A stretch of 64,000 nt of DNA from DASRJG01 sp964647625 (GTDB taxonomy: Bacteria; Acidobacteriota; Polarisedimenticolia; Polarisedimenticolales; DASRJG01): contig CAZYHZ010000006.1 of the NCBI GenBank assembly GCA_964647625.1, positions 44,197 to 108,196 on the forward strand, read 5' to 3'. The notes beneath the pieces were generated by a model. It was not told the origin of the DNA, ran no database searches, and worked only from the letters and a program-made list of their open reading frames with translations. Made by a program: the position numbers and the translations under genes. Of the stretch, positions 53,001-62,600 are shown piece after piece; position 1 is the stretch's first letter, and every line of letters starts with the position of its first letter.

Positions 53001-53385
53001 CCAGAGCTGCATCGACCATCAGGTCGCCGGAATGGAGATCGTCGATTCGGTGGACCCGGCTCCGAATACGCTCTTCTACTATCTCGTCTCGCGAACGGCG
53101 AGCATCTGCGGCGAGTCCGTGCTGGGACGCAGCGCGATCGGCAACACGTACCAGGATGTGCCGTTGCTCGGACAATGTTTCGATCCGCCGGTCGACGGCG
53201 ACAACGACGGGATCGAGGACAACCTCGACAATTGCCCTGCGGTTCCCAACTCGTCGCAGCTCGACTCGGACGGCGACGGGATCGGGGACGCGTGCGACAA
53301 CTGCCCCGCGGTGGCCAACGCCGACCAGCTCGACTCGGACGGCAACGGAATCGGGGATGCGTGCGATACCACTCCCCTCCCCTGA
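50026..53385 (+). CDS. Secreted Cys-rich protein with disintegrin-like repeats and thrombospondin type 3 repeats
   Basis: 1119 aa. A signal peptide (1-27) is followed by a DUF4215-like Cys motif (CGNGVVDAGEDCD) and 17 disintegrin-like units of the form CR-x4-CD-x-AE-x-C-x8-CPAD: five before and twelve after an inserted domain of about 220 residues (about 288-505) predicted to be beta-rich. A fibronectin-like segment (about 950-1050) and two thrombospondin type 3 repeats (DGDNDGIEDNLDNCP; DSDGDGIGDACDNCP), expected to bind calcium, end the protein. There is no recognisable sorting signal. AGGAGG precedes ATG 50026. Adhesion is a guess from domain type only. Confidence 0.85.
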   Translation: MIHDRRARTTILVALFLMVAAAFPAHAANSHSCGNGVVDAGEDCDLGAANGSSGSCCTSKCVFQTAGTQCRAAAGECDVAEACTGSSAICPSDVKKSSGTACTPDSNPCTLDQCDGSSTSCQHPAGNAGTVCRAAVGACDAPETCTGASSVCPADAMKANGTVCRAAAGECDLPETCNGSSATCPADARKAGGTACTDDGNPCTLDQCDGSTVACQHPAGNAGAVCRAAAGFCDTAETCDGVTSACPADSFLSATTVCRQSSAPCDSAEYCTGSAADCPADTYDPTTAFCLVQSLGTSGNETPSTAVALGPLAGSVPVGDTVIVTVAMDPDAGAVSCADSRGNVYSLDADQRNGSSMDGVRALVFSSRIANALSGTDTITVMFQNSVTAKAISVAQFYGIHGVDRTASASGSGITPSSGATTPTTQPAELLLGAIGVETKLNQTFAASAGYIVLDRAQSDPNAGNPGRHVTIDPEFQVVNAVGSYDADAILGGQRLWAASIVTYLSGQVCGDGIVETGEQCDEGTANGTAGSCCTSTCTFRSAGATCRAAAGECDLAETCSGSGGACPADAKQASGTACTDDTNPCTADVCDGTSSTCQHPAGNAGAICRPSAGVCDLAEVCTGGSPLCPADAKSTSQCRPSAGPCDVAESCNGASNDCPADTFQTAGFECRPAAGVCDLAEVCTGGSPLCPADAKRTSVCRPAAGPCDVAESCDGAGNDCPADAFQASGTECRPATGPCDVAETCSGSSAACPADVMADAGTVCRPAAGACDLAEVCTGGSPLCPADAKRTSECRPAAGPCDVAESCDGAGNDCPADAFQASGTECRPAAGLCDVAENCSGSSAVCPADVMADAGTVCRPAAGACDIAEVCTGGSPVCPDDAKSTAECRPQAGPCDVAESCDGTSNDCPADAFQASGTVCRPSTADCDPAESCTGASSSCPPDDFNQPSEVSGLWLSKTGGTTTVGWSGTDNDLFNVYRGSIVCGRTWSYDQSCIDHQVAGMEIVDSVDPAPNTLFYYLVSRTASICGESVLGRSAIGNTYQDVPLLGQCFDPPVDGDNDGIEDNLDNCPAVPNSSQLDSDGDGIGDACDNCPAVANADQLDSDGNGIGDACDTTPLP
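52040..52850 (+). repeat. 282-bp higher-order repeat inside the Cys-rich gene
   Basis: The motif TGCGACCTCGCCGAGGTC (TGCGACATC in the last copy) recurs at 52057, 52339 and 52621, exactly 282 bp (94 codons) apart. Each block contains three disintegrin-like units (AEVCTGGSP, AESCDG, AE(T/N)CSGSS), so the array grew by duplicating three-unit blocks. Confidence 0.85.
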
Positions 53386-53397
53386 GGGGGAGTGAGC

Positions 53398-53488
53398 GCC
53401 GGGAGAGCATCGATTCAGGCCGGTTGCCGGGGTTTCCGTCCAGCTTGGCCGGCGAGATCCCGGGGGTTCGAGCCACCGTCTCGGCACC
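53398..53488 (+). pseudogene. Possible tRNA-like remnant / tRNA-Leu 3'-end copy
   Basis: GGGGTTCGAG-x-C-x-CCG-x2-TCGGCACC (53463-53488) matches 22 of 26 positions at the 3' end of tRNA-Leu(CAG). In addition GCCGGGA (53398-53404) can pair over 7 bp with TCTCGGC (53479-53485). The T-stem keeps only 3 of 5 pairs and no clear D- or anticodon arm is visible, so this is not a working tRNA. It could be a decayed gene or an attachment-site copy. Confidence 0.4.
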
Positions 53489-53591
53489 GGTGAGACCACC
53501 GGTCGTTACGTCCGATCTCCGCTATTGGGGCTAGACAAAGCCGCGGCCTCCGGTACATCTATGAATGAAGTCGTTGTGGGAGTGGGGGCCC

Positions 53592-56500
53592 ATGAATCGA
53601 CCATTTCGCTTTCGATGCGGCGGGACGCTCTGCATTTCCGCCCTGGTGCTCGTGGCGTGGTCGGTGTCGCCGGCGGCGCCCGGCGCGCGTCCCGGCGTCG
53701 TTCCGCTCGACGCCCTTTTGAAGCCTTCGCCGTCGGAGGGCCTGGACGTCGCGACCGAGGCGGTCGATGCCCTTCCCGCCGAAAGCCCGGTGAAGGCGGG
53801 CTGGGACGCATTTCGCGCCGCCCACGGCGGCGACTGGCAGATTTATCTCGACCGGCGCTCGGGCGCCCCTCTTCTCGTTCAGGGTCCCGGCATTCCCTGG
53901 TCCGTCGACGGCGGAGTCAACGTCGATACGCTCGGCGCATCGCTCGTCGAATTCGCTCGGACCCACCGATCGCTCTTGCTCGCCGATCCGAGCGAGATGA
54001 CCCTCAATCGCGAAGGATCCGCGGAGATCGGTGACGACGTCTGGCAGATCGTCTTCGATCGTGTCGTCTCCGGGATCCCAGTCGTCGATGAGCGCTATCT
54101 CTTCACGGTGAGCCACGGGCGTCTCGCCGCATTCGGCGCTTCGCGCTGGAGCCGGATCGTCGGCGAGCCGCGTCCCACGATCGAGGGCGCCGCCGCCCGG
54201 CGGATCCTTCTCGATTACATGGGGATCACCGAAACACCCGACCTGCGCCTGGTGAGCGGACCGACACTCGAGCTGATCCCGACTCGCGCCGATGCACGAG
54301 CGCCCGGAAGCGGCCCGTTCGCCGGCGAGATGGGAACGGGATACGGATCGAAGCTCGTCTGGCGCGTAGTGCTCTCCCTCGCGGGCGAGCCGGAGACCTG
54401 GGCCGGGCTGATCGACGCGCGGACCGGCGCCGTCGTCGCGTTGGGCGACGAGACGCGCTACGCGCGCATCAAGGGCGGCGTGTACCCGCACACGAACACG
54501 AACGTGTGTCCCGGCGGGTGCGAGGCGCCGGGCAGCGCGATGCCGTTCGCCGACGTGCGTGTCAACGGCGTCGCGCAGAACACGACTTCGATGGGGGGCT
54601 TTACGTGCTCCGGGCCCACGGCGAGCACCACGCTGCACGGCCCTTACGTCGCGATCATCGACGAATGCGGGGCGCTTTCCGAAACGGTGAGCTGCAACGC
54701 CGACATCGACTTGAAGAGCAGCGCGGGCACCGATTGTTCCGTCCCTTCGGGCTCCAGCGCGGGAAACACGCATGCGGCCCGCACGACCTTCTATCACGTC
54801 AATCGCGCGGCGGAGCATGCACGCTCGCTGCTCCCCACCCTCGCGTGGCCGGGTCAACGGGTCCTCGCCTACGTCAACCTGTCGGGCCGGCAGTGCTCTT
54901 CCTTTTGGTCGTCGCTCGGCCTCAACTTCGGCGCCTCGTTCAACACCGATTGCGGGAACACAGGCGAGATCGCGGGGATCATCGATCACGAATGGGGACA
55001 CGGCCTCGACGAGAACGACGGCGGCGGCGTCACGAGCCCGTCGGAGGGTTACGCGGACATTGCATCGGTCCTGCTGACCCACGACTCGTGCATCGGACCC
55101 GGATTCGGGGATGAAGTCTGCGGCGGCACGCCGAACGACTACTGCGACACGTGTACGGGATACCGCGACGTCGATTGGGCGAAGCGCCAAGCGCACGCGC
55201 CGTCCGTTCCCGGAACCTATTTCCCGGCGCACAGCAGCTGCGCGACGCCCTTCGGTCCTTACGGCCCCTGCGGGTACTACGACGAGTGCGAGGCTTACTT
55301 CACGGGGGAAGCCATCTGGGATCTGGTGACGCGCGATCTCCCTTCGGCCGGCGTCGATCCCGCAAATGCGTGGGCGCTCGTCGATCGCTGGTGGTTCTCG
55401 ACCCGAGTCGGCGCCGGCGGAAACGAATACAACTGTGCACTCCCCAGCTCCGACGGTTGCAGCCCGGGCTCGCTTTTTTCGAGGCTGCGCCTTGCCGACG
55501 ACGATGACGGGAACTTCGCCGATGGAACGCCGCACGCCGCGGAGATCTTCGCCGCGTTCAACCGCCACGGCATCGCGTGCGGCACCGCGTCGGATGGGAC
55601 CAATCAAGACTTCAGGGCCTGCCCGGTCCTCGCCGCGCCGACGCTCCAGGGAAGCGCCGGGTCCACGGTGGTCGGGCTGTCTTGGACCCCGATCCCGGGT
55701 GTCAGCAACTACCGCGTGCTCAGGAACGACCTCGGCTGCAATTACGCGATGACGCGCACGGCGCAGATCGGCGCGGCGTTCTACAACGACGTCGGCCTCC
55801 CGAACGGTGTCCCGCTGTTCTATACGGTTCAGGCCATGGCCCAGACGGCGGCGTGCGACGGCGGAGTGTCGAACTGCGTTGCCGTGACGCCCCAATCGGC
55901 GATCGGCACGATCAAGCTCGACGATGCGCTTTATGGCTGCGGGAGCCGCGTGTTCGTGACGGTCGTCGACGGAAATGCGGCGGCCGATACCGTGAGCGTG
56001 TTCATGACCTCTTCCGTCGAAGCGACGCCGGAGACGATCACGCTGGCGCGCACGCCTCCCGGATCCGCGACGTACTACGGGAGCATTGGATTGACGTCCG
56101 CTCCGGCTGCGCCGGATGGTGCACTGTCGGTGGCCGACGGCAGCACGATCACGGCGCGGTACACGGACGCCGACGACGGCGCGGGCCATTTCAACCAGCC
56201 CCGAATCAAAACGGGAACGACGAGCTGCGCTCCGGGCGGCTCGCTCGTACGGCCGGTGCCCGACGGCTCCTTCGGGACGGCCGTGACCGCCTCGCGGGCG
56301 AGTCCCTTGAACGCGTCGATCACGATCCGTTGGGACGTCACCTCCTGCACGTCTCCCGGCTATCACCTGCTCTACGGCTATCTCTCGAGCCTGGCGACGG
56401 GAACCGTGTCCGGCGCTCTGTGCGGGCTCGGGACCAGCGGGACCGTGACCTCATACCTGCCCGACGATATTTGGTTCGTGGTCGTCGGAGACGACAACGC

Positions 56501-56612
56501 CTCGACGGAGGGAAGCTGGGGGACGCTCACGACCGGGGAGCAGAGGGGCGGCGCCTCTCCGTCCGGTCAGTGCGGCATGACCGCGAGGGACGATTCGGGC
56601 ACGTGCCCGTAG
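53592..56612 (+). CDS. Secreted HEWGH zinc metalloprotease with pro-domain and FN3-like C-terminus
   Basis: 1006 aa from ATG 53592, preceded by GGGAGTGGGG; ATG 53565 is an alternative. A signal peptide (about 1-30) and a pro-region of about 270 residues with FTP/PepSY-like features (WQIVFDRVVSGIPVVDERYLF) precede the catalytic domain. IIDHEWGHGLDE gives HExxH and SEGYADIAS supplies the likely third ligand, the gluzincin pattern seen in M4/M36-like enzymes. Many paired Cys residues are in the catalytic half. A fibronectin type III-like domain (about 685-770) and a beta-rich tail follow. It ends at a hairpin facing the giant Cys-rich gene. Confidence 0.85.
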   Translation: MNRPFRFRCGGTLCISALVLVAWSVSPAAPGARPGVVPLDALLKPSPSEGLDVATEAVDALPAESPVKAGWDAFRAAHGGDWQIYLDRRSGAPLLVQGPGIPWSVDGGVNVDTLGASLVEFARTHRSLLLADPSEMTLNREGSAEIGDDVWQIVFDRVVSGIPVVDERYLFTVSHGRLAAFGASRWSRIVGEPRPTIEGAAARRILLDYMGITETPDLRLVSGPTLELIPTRADARAPGSGPFAGEMGTGYGSKLVWRVVLSLAGEPETWAGLIDARTGAVVALGDETRYARIKGGVYPHTNTNVCPGGCEAPGSAMPFADVRVNGVAQNTTSMGGFTCSGPTASTTLHGPYVAIIDECGALSETVSCNADIDLKSSAGTDCSVPSGSSAGNTHAARTTFYHVNRAAEHARSLLPTLAWPGQRVLAYVNLSGRQCSSFWSSLGLNFGASFNTDCGNTGEIAGIIDHEWGHGLDENDGGGVTSPSEGYADIASVLLTHDSCIGPGFGDEVCGGTPNDYCDTCTGYRDVDWAKRQAHAPSVPGTYFPAHSSCATPFGPYGPCGYYDECEAYFTGEAIWDLVTRDLPSAGVDPANAWALVDRWWFSTRVGAGGNEYNCALPSSDGCSPGSLFSRLRLADDDDGNFADGTPHAAEIFAAFNRHGIACGTASDGTNQDFRACPVLAAPTLQGSAGSTVVGLSWTPIPGVSNYRVLRNDLGCNYAMTRTAQIGAAFYNDVGLPNGVPLFYTVQAMAQTAACDGGVSNCVAVTPQSAIGTIKLDDALYGCGSRVFVTVVDGNAAADTVSVFMTSSVEATPETITLARTPPGSATYYGSIGLTSAPAAPDGALSVADGSTITARYTDADDGAGHFNQPRIKTGTTSCAPGGSLVRPVPDGSFGTAVTASRASPLNASITIRWDVTSCTSPGYHLLYGYLSSLATGTVSGALCGLGTSGTVTSYLPDDIWFVVVGDDNASTEGSWGTLTTGEQRGGASPSGQCGMTARDDSGTCP

Positions 56613-56651
56613 GCCACGGACCGCACCCGTTTGGAACGGGTGCGGCCCGGC
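56612..56651. terminator. Bidirectional hairpin between convergent metalloprotease and giant Cys-rich genes
   Basis: CCGCACCCG (56621-56629) and CGGGTGCGG (56637-56645) pair perfectly around a TTTGGAA loop, and GGCC (56612-56615) / GGCC (56648-56651) extend it. It fills the 48-nt gap between two stops. There is no T-tract on either side. Confidence 0.65.
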
Positions 56652-56660
56652 CGTTGTCGG

Positions 56661-59600
56661 TCAGTTGCTTCCGGTCTTGCCGGCTCCCGAGGGCGTCGAC
56701 TTCGTGCTCGCGGTCTTCGGAGGCTGGACCGGCACCTCCAGCTTTTTCGTCGGCGACGTCGGCGTGCTCGGCCCGTCGGTCTGCGTGGGGGCCGGATTGC
56801 CGAGCGTTCCCTTCGTGATGCGGGGCAGGCCGATGACGGCGGGAATCAGGCCTTCGTTGGCCACCGTGCGCAGGAGCTTCGGTGCGGGCCCGGTGATGCT
56901 GCGGAGCGACTGCACGGTCACCTGCAAGAGGTGGCCGCCGTCACCGAGCGGGACGTAGCCGTAGAACGCGACGTGCAGCGTCCCGGCCGTGGCGTTCCAG
57001 ATCGCGCTGTAGCCGGAACCCTGGTCGACCGCCTGGACGTCGGCGATCCGCACGGAGGCCGGGTCGTACTGGAATGTCAGGTCCATCCCTTGAATGCCGG
57101 ACGCGTTCTTCGCGGAGACGAAATAGGTCTTCGTGGTCGTGCCGGCGGCGTTGAGGTTCCGCTCGATCCAGACCGACGCCGAGCCCGTCCTGCGCGGCAT
57201 CTGCGAGAGCTGCTTGCCCGCGAGCTGTGTCGCGGCCTGCCGGTCGCTGTCGATCGCGAGCTTTTCTTCCGGAAGGGTCTTCACCGCGCTCGAGGGCGCG
57301 ACGAGGCCTCCGGCCTTCTGCCAGTTGCCCGAGACGTCGCCGTACAGGATGCCGTAGAAGTTTGCCGTCGAAGGAGCCGACAGCGGCGAGAACGTGTAGC
57401 TCGGTGGCGTGCACGACGGGTAGGAATCGCACCGCAGGAATTGCCAGTCCGATCCCCTCGTCGTGGCCACGGGCAGGTGGTTGGTCACCTGAACCGCGAA
57501 CTGCGAGACGAGGCCCGCGTCGTACGCGGTGACCACCCCGTTGCCGGAGACGTCTCCGGCGACCTGCTGGTTGCCCGTCAGCGTGATGAGCCCGACGGAG
57601 CTGCGCGCGATCAGCAGCGCGTCGAAGGAGGTCACCGCGTCGTTGTGATCCGACGCGCGCGGCGAGCCGTACTTCGGCGTGGGAGTGACGGTGACGTTTC
57701 CGGCCAGGCCGGTCAGCGCGTAGTAGCCGTTGGTGTCGGAGGTCGCGTCGGGAGCCGGATCGCCCGTGCGATCGATTCCGACGTTCGGAACCGGCTTGAC
57801 CGAGGGCTCCGAGCCGCTTCCCGTCGAGTCTCGGTAGTAGTAGACGTTGCCGCTGACGCCGCAGGCGCCGCTCACCTGGAACACGCACTGGTCGGTGGTC
57901 TCGTCGCAGCTGCCCGTGATGCAGACGTTGCCGCTGCTGCAGTCGCGAGCTGTGCCGTGGCACGCGCCGCCGCCGCAGGTGTCGTTCACGGTGCAGAACA
58001 ACCCGTCGTCGCACGGCGCGGTGTTGTTCGCGTGCACGCAGCCCGTCGCCGGGTTGCACGAGTCGTCCGTGCAGGCGTTGCCGTCGTCGCAGCTCGGGGC
58101 GGCCCCGCCCACGCAGGCCCCGGAAGCGCACGTGTCGTTCGTCGTGCACACGTTGCCGTCGTCGCAGGGAGCCGTGTTGTTCGCGTGCGCGCACCCCGTC
58201 GAGGGGTTGCACGAGTCGTCCGTGCAGGCGTTGCCGTCGTCGCAATTGAGAGCCGGACCGCCGTGGCAGCTTCCGCCGCCGCAGGTGTCGTTCGTGGTGC
58301 ACGCGTTGCCGTCATCGCACGGTGCGGTGTTGTCCGCGTGGATGCAGCCCGTCGCCGGGCTGCACGAGTCGTCGGTGCAGCCGTTTCCGTCGTTGCAGTT
58401 GAGGGCCGCTCCGCCGTGGCAGCTACCGCCGCCGCAGGTGTCGTTCGTCGTGCACGCGTTGCCGTCGTCGCACGGCGCCGTGTTGTTCGTGTGGACGCAT
58501 CCCGACGACGGATTGCACGAATCGTCCGTGCAGCCGTTGCCGTCGTTGCAGTTGAGAGCGGCACCGCCGTGACAGCTCCCGCCGCCGCACGTGTCGTTCG
58601 TGGTACAGGCATTCCCGTCGTCGCATGCCGCCGTGTTGTCGTCGTGGACGCAGCCGGTGGCCGGGTTGCAGAAGTCGTCGGTGCAGACGTTGGCGTCGTT
58701 GCAGTTGAGAGCCGGCCCGCCGTGGCAGCTGCCTCCGCCGCAGGTGTCGTTCGTGGTGCAGGCGTTCTCGTCGTCGCACGGCGCCGTGTTGTCCGTGTGG
58801 ACGCACCCCGTCGACGGATCGCACGAGTCGTCCGTGCACGGGTTGCCGTCGTCGCAATTCCGAGCGGCTCCGCCGTGGCAGCTTCCGCCGCCGCAGGTGT
58901 CGTTCGTCGTGCACGCGTTGCCGTCATCGCACGGCGACGTGTTGTCGGTGTGGACGCACCCCGTCGACGGGTTGCACGAGTCATCCGTGCACGGATTCCC
59001 GTCATCGCAATCTAGGGCCGGGCCTCCGACGCACGCGCCCGAGGCACAGGTGTCGTTCGTGGTGCAGGCGTTGCCGTCGTCGCACGGCGCGGTGTTGTCG
59101 ATGTGGATGCAGCCCGTCGCCGGGTTGCATGAGTCGTCCGTGCAGCCGTTGCCGTCGTTGCAGTTGAGCGGTGCGCCGCCGTGGCAGCTTCCGCCGCCGC
59201 AGGTATCGTTCGTCGTGCACGCGTTGCCGTCGTCGCACGGCGCCGTGTTGTTCGTGTGGACGCACCCCGTCGCCGGGTTGCACGAATCGTCCGTGCAGCC
59301 GTTGCCGTCGTTGCAATTGAGAGCCGGGCCGCCGTGGCAAGTGCCGCCGCCGCAGGTGTCGTTCGTCGTGCACGCGTTGCCGTCGTCGCACGGCGCGGTG
59401 TTGTTCGTGTGGACGCAGCCCGTCGCCGGGTTGCACGAATCGTCCGTGCACCCGTTCCCGTCGTTGCAATTGAGAGCCGCACCGCCGTGGCAAGTCCCTC
59501 CGCCGCAGGTGTCGTTCGTGGTGCAGGCGTCGCCGTCGTCGCAGGATGCCGTGTTGTTCGTGTGGACGCATCCGCTGGCCGGATCGCACGAGTCGTCCGT

Positions 59601-62600
59601 GCACGGGTTGCCGTCGTCGCAGTTGGGAGCCGACCCTCCGACGCAGCTGCCCGAGGCGCAGGTGTCGTTCGTCGTGCAGGCATTGCCGTCGTCGCAGGGA
59701 GCCGTGTTGTCCGTGTGGACGCAACCGGTGGCCGGATCGCACGAATCGTCCGTGCACCCATTGCCGTCGTCGCAGTCCGGAGCCGGACCGCCGACGCAGG
59801 TGCCCGAAGCGCACGTGTCGTTCGTGGTGCAGGCGTTGCCGTCGTCGCACGGCGCGGTGTTGTCCACGTGGACGCAGCCCGTCACCGGGTTGCACGAGTC
59901 GTCGGTGCAGCCGTTGCCGTCGTTGCAGTTGAGCGGCGCGCCGCCGTGGCAGCTTCCACCGCCGCAGGTGTCGTTCGTCGTGCACGCGTTCCCGTCGTCG
60001 CAGGGCGCGGTGTTGTTCGTGTGGACGCAGCCCGTCGCCGGGTTGCACGAGTCGTCCGTGCAGCCGTTGCCGTCGTTGCAATTGAGAGCCGGGCCGCCGT
60101 GGCAAGTGCCGCCGCCGCAGGTGTCGTTCGTCGTGCACGCGTTCCCGTCGTCGCACGGCGCGGTGTTGCTCGTGTGGACGCAACCGGTGGCCGGGTTGCA
60201 CGAATCGTCGGTGCACCCGTTGCCGTCGTTGCAATTCAAGGCCGGGCCGCCGTGGCAAGTGCCGCCGCCGCAGGTGTCGTTGGTGGTGCAGTCGTTCCCG
60301 TCGTCGCAGGACGCCGTGTTGTTCGTGTGGACGCACCCGGTGGCCCGATCGCACGAGTCGTCGGTGCACGGATTCCCGTCATCGCAGTTCGGAGCCGACC
60401 CGCCGACGCACGCGCCCGAGGCGCAGGTGTCATTCGTCGTGCAGGCGTTTCCGTCGTCGCAGGGGGCCGTGTTGTCCGTATGGACGCAACCGGTGGCTGG
60501 ATCGCAGGAGTCGTCCGTGCAGCCGTTCCCGTCGTCACAGTCCGGAGCCGGACCACCGACGCAGCTGCCCGAGGCGCACGTGTCGTTCGTCGTGCACGCG
60601 TTGCCGTCGTCGCACGGCGCGGTGTTGTCGATGTGGACGCAGCCCGTCGCCGGGTTGCACGAATCGTCCGTGCAGCCGTTTCCGTCGTTGCAGTTCAGCG
60701 GCACGCCACCGTGGCAGCTTCCACCGCCGCAGGTGTCGTTCGTGGTGCAAGCGTTGCCGTCGTCGCAGGGCGCGGTGTTGTTCGTGTGGACGCAGCCTGT
60801 CGCCGGGTTGCACGAGTCGTCCGTGCAGCCGTTGCCGTCGTTGCAGTTGAGCGGCGCGCCACCGTGGCAGCTTCCACCGCCGCACGTGTCGTTCGTCGTG
60901 CACGCGTTGCCGTCATCGCACGGCGCCGTGTTGTTCGTGTGGACGCAGCCCGTCGCCGGGTTGCACGAGTCATCCGTGCACCCGTTGCCGTCGTTGCAAT
61001 TCAAGGCCGGGCCGCCGTGGCAAGTGCCGCCGCCGCAGGTGTCGTTCGTGGTGCAGGCGTTGCCGTCATCGCACGACGCCGTGTTGTTCGTGTGGACGCA
61101 CCCACTGGCCGGATCGCACGAGTCGTCCGTGCAAGGATTGCCGTCATCGCAGTTCGGAGCCGATCCGCCGACGCACGCGCCCGAGGCGCAGGTGTCGTTC
61201 GTCGTGCACGCGTTGCCGTCGTCGCACGGCGCCGTGTTGTTCGTGTGGACGCAACCGGTGGCCGGATCGCAGGAATCGTCGGTGCACGGATTGCCGTCGT
61301 CGCAGTTCGGCGCCGATCCACCAACGCACGCGCCCGAAGCACACGTGTCGTTGGTGGTGCAGGCGTTCCCGTCGTCGCACGGCGCCGTGTTGTCGATGTG
61401 GATGCAGCCTGTCGCCGGGTTGCACGAGTCGTCCGTGCAGCCGTTGCCGTCGTTGCAGTTGAGCGGTGCGCCGCCGTGGCAGCTTCCGCCGCCGCAGGTA
61501 TCGTTCGTGGTGCAGGCGTTGCCGTCGTCGCAGGGCTGGGTGTTCGGTGTGTGGACGCACACGCCCGATGAATTGCACGAGTCGTCCGTGCAGGGGTTCC
61601 CGTCGTTGCAGCTCGCATCGGCGGCGCCGTCGTTGAGCACGCCGTCGCAATTCTGGTCGATTCCGCTGCAGGTCTGGATCGCGCCGGGGTGAACGGCCGG
61701 ATCGTTGTCGTTGCAGTCGCCGCCGCACGCCGTGTAGCCGTCGCCGTCGGCGTCGGGGCACACCGTGAACAGACCGTCGTCGAGGTTGACCGTCACGCCG
61801 GTGTCCGTCGAGCCCGTCGCGACGTCGAGTGCCGACTGATCGCCGTCGCCGCCGGTCACCGTGAACCCGATCGTCGCGACGTCCTCCGTTCCTCCCGCGA
61901 GGGCGGGGCCAGACATCGAGAACGTGGCGATGCCCGGAGTCGATACGTCGCTGGTCATCGACCAGCCGATCGCGTTCCCGGCCGTCTGGACCGTCGTCGC
62001 CTGCAGGACGTACGGGTTGAACCGCACCGTCGCGCTCAACGTGTCGAGGCCGGAGGTCGGCCCGACGCTGACCGGCACGTGCACGGTCCATCCCGGCGCG
62101 CCGTTGGCGTCGTCCGGGATCGAGAACGTCACGTCGCGAGCGATCACGTTGACGTTTCCGTTGTGGGCCACCGAGGGAATCGTCCCTTCGTTCAGCTCGT
62201 GCTGCGTGAGCGTCAACGGCGACGACGTACCCGAGGTGCCGATCGCGTGGAAGACGATCCATGCCACCTCGCCGCTCCCGGACAGCGCGAACGAATCGAA
62301 GAGCGCGAAGTCGACGCGTCCCGGCACGGAAGTATTCGGAACGAGCGTCATGCCGTGCGTGTAATCGGTTCCGTAGACTCCCGTCGCCGTCAGGACCGTC
62401 TGGTCGAACGTGACCGTGACGTTCATGGCGATCACGCCGTCGGCCGGCGTGATCGTGACGGGCACGACGACGTCCATTCCCGGTCCCGTCACGCTCACCG
62501 CCGGCAGCCTCACGTGGGCGTCGCCGCAACCACCGATTCCTTGGCAGACTCCCCCCGTGCACGCGTCATCGGTCGAGCACGAATCGCCGTCGTCGCACGG

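Noticed and set aside
53398..53488. A functional third tRNA gene
   Set aside because: The T-stem is broken and D- and anticodon arms are not recognisable, so it is listed only as a possible remnant.
53559..56366. 935-codon minus-strand open frame opposite the metalloprotease
   Set aside because: The plus strand has signal peptide, HEWGH motif and good ribosome site; the antisense product is Arg/Gly-rich without motifs.
58014..61532. Regular repeats suggestive of a CRISPR array
   Set aside because: The period is 153 bp with no unique spacers, units are coding and in frame, and no cas genes are present.
58591..61692. Very long open frames on the plus strand (up to about 1000 codons) across the repeat array
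   Set aside because: They are antisense to the in-frame 153-bp repeats. Because the unit is a multiple of 3 and GC-rich, one stop-free unit gives a stop-free array. The products are Ala/Val/Arg or Ser/Pro/Val repeats with no family features.
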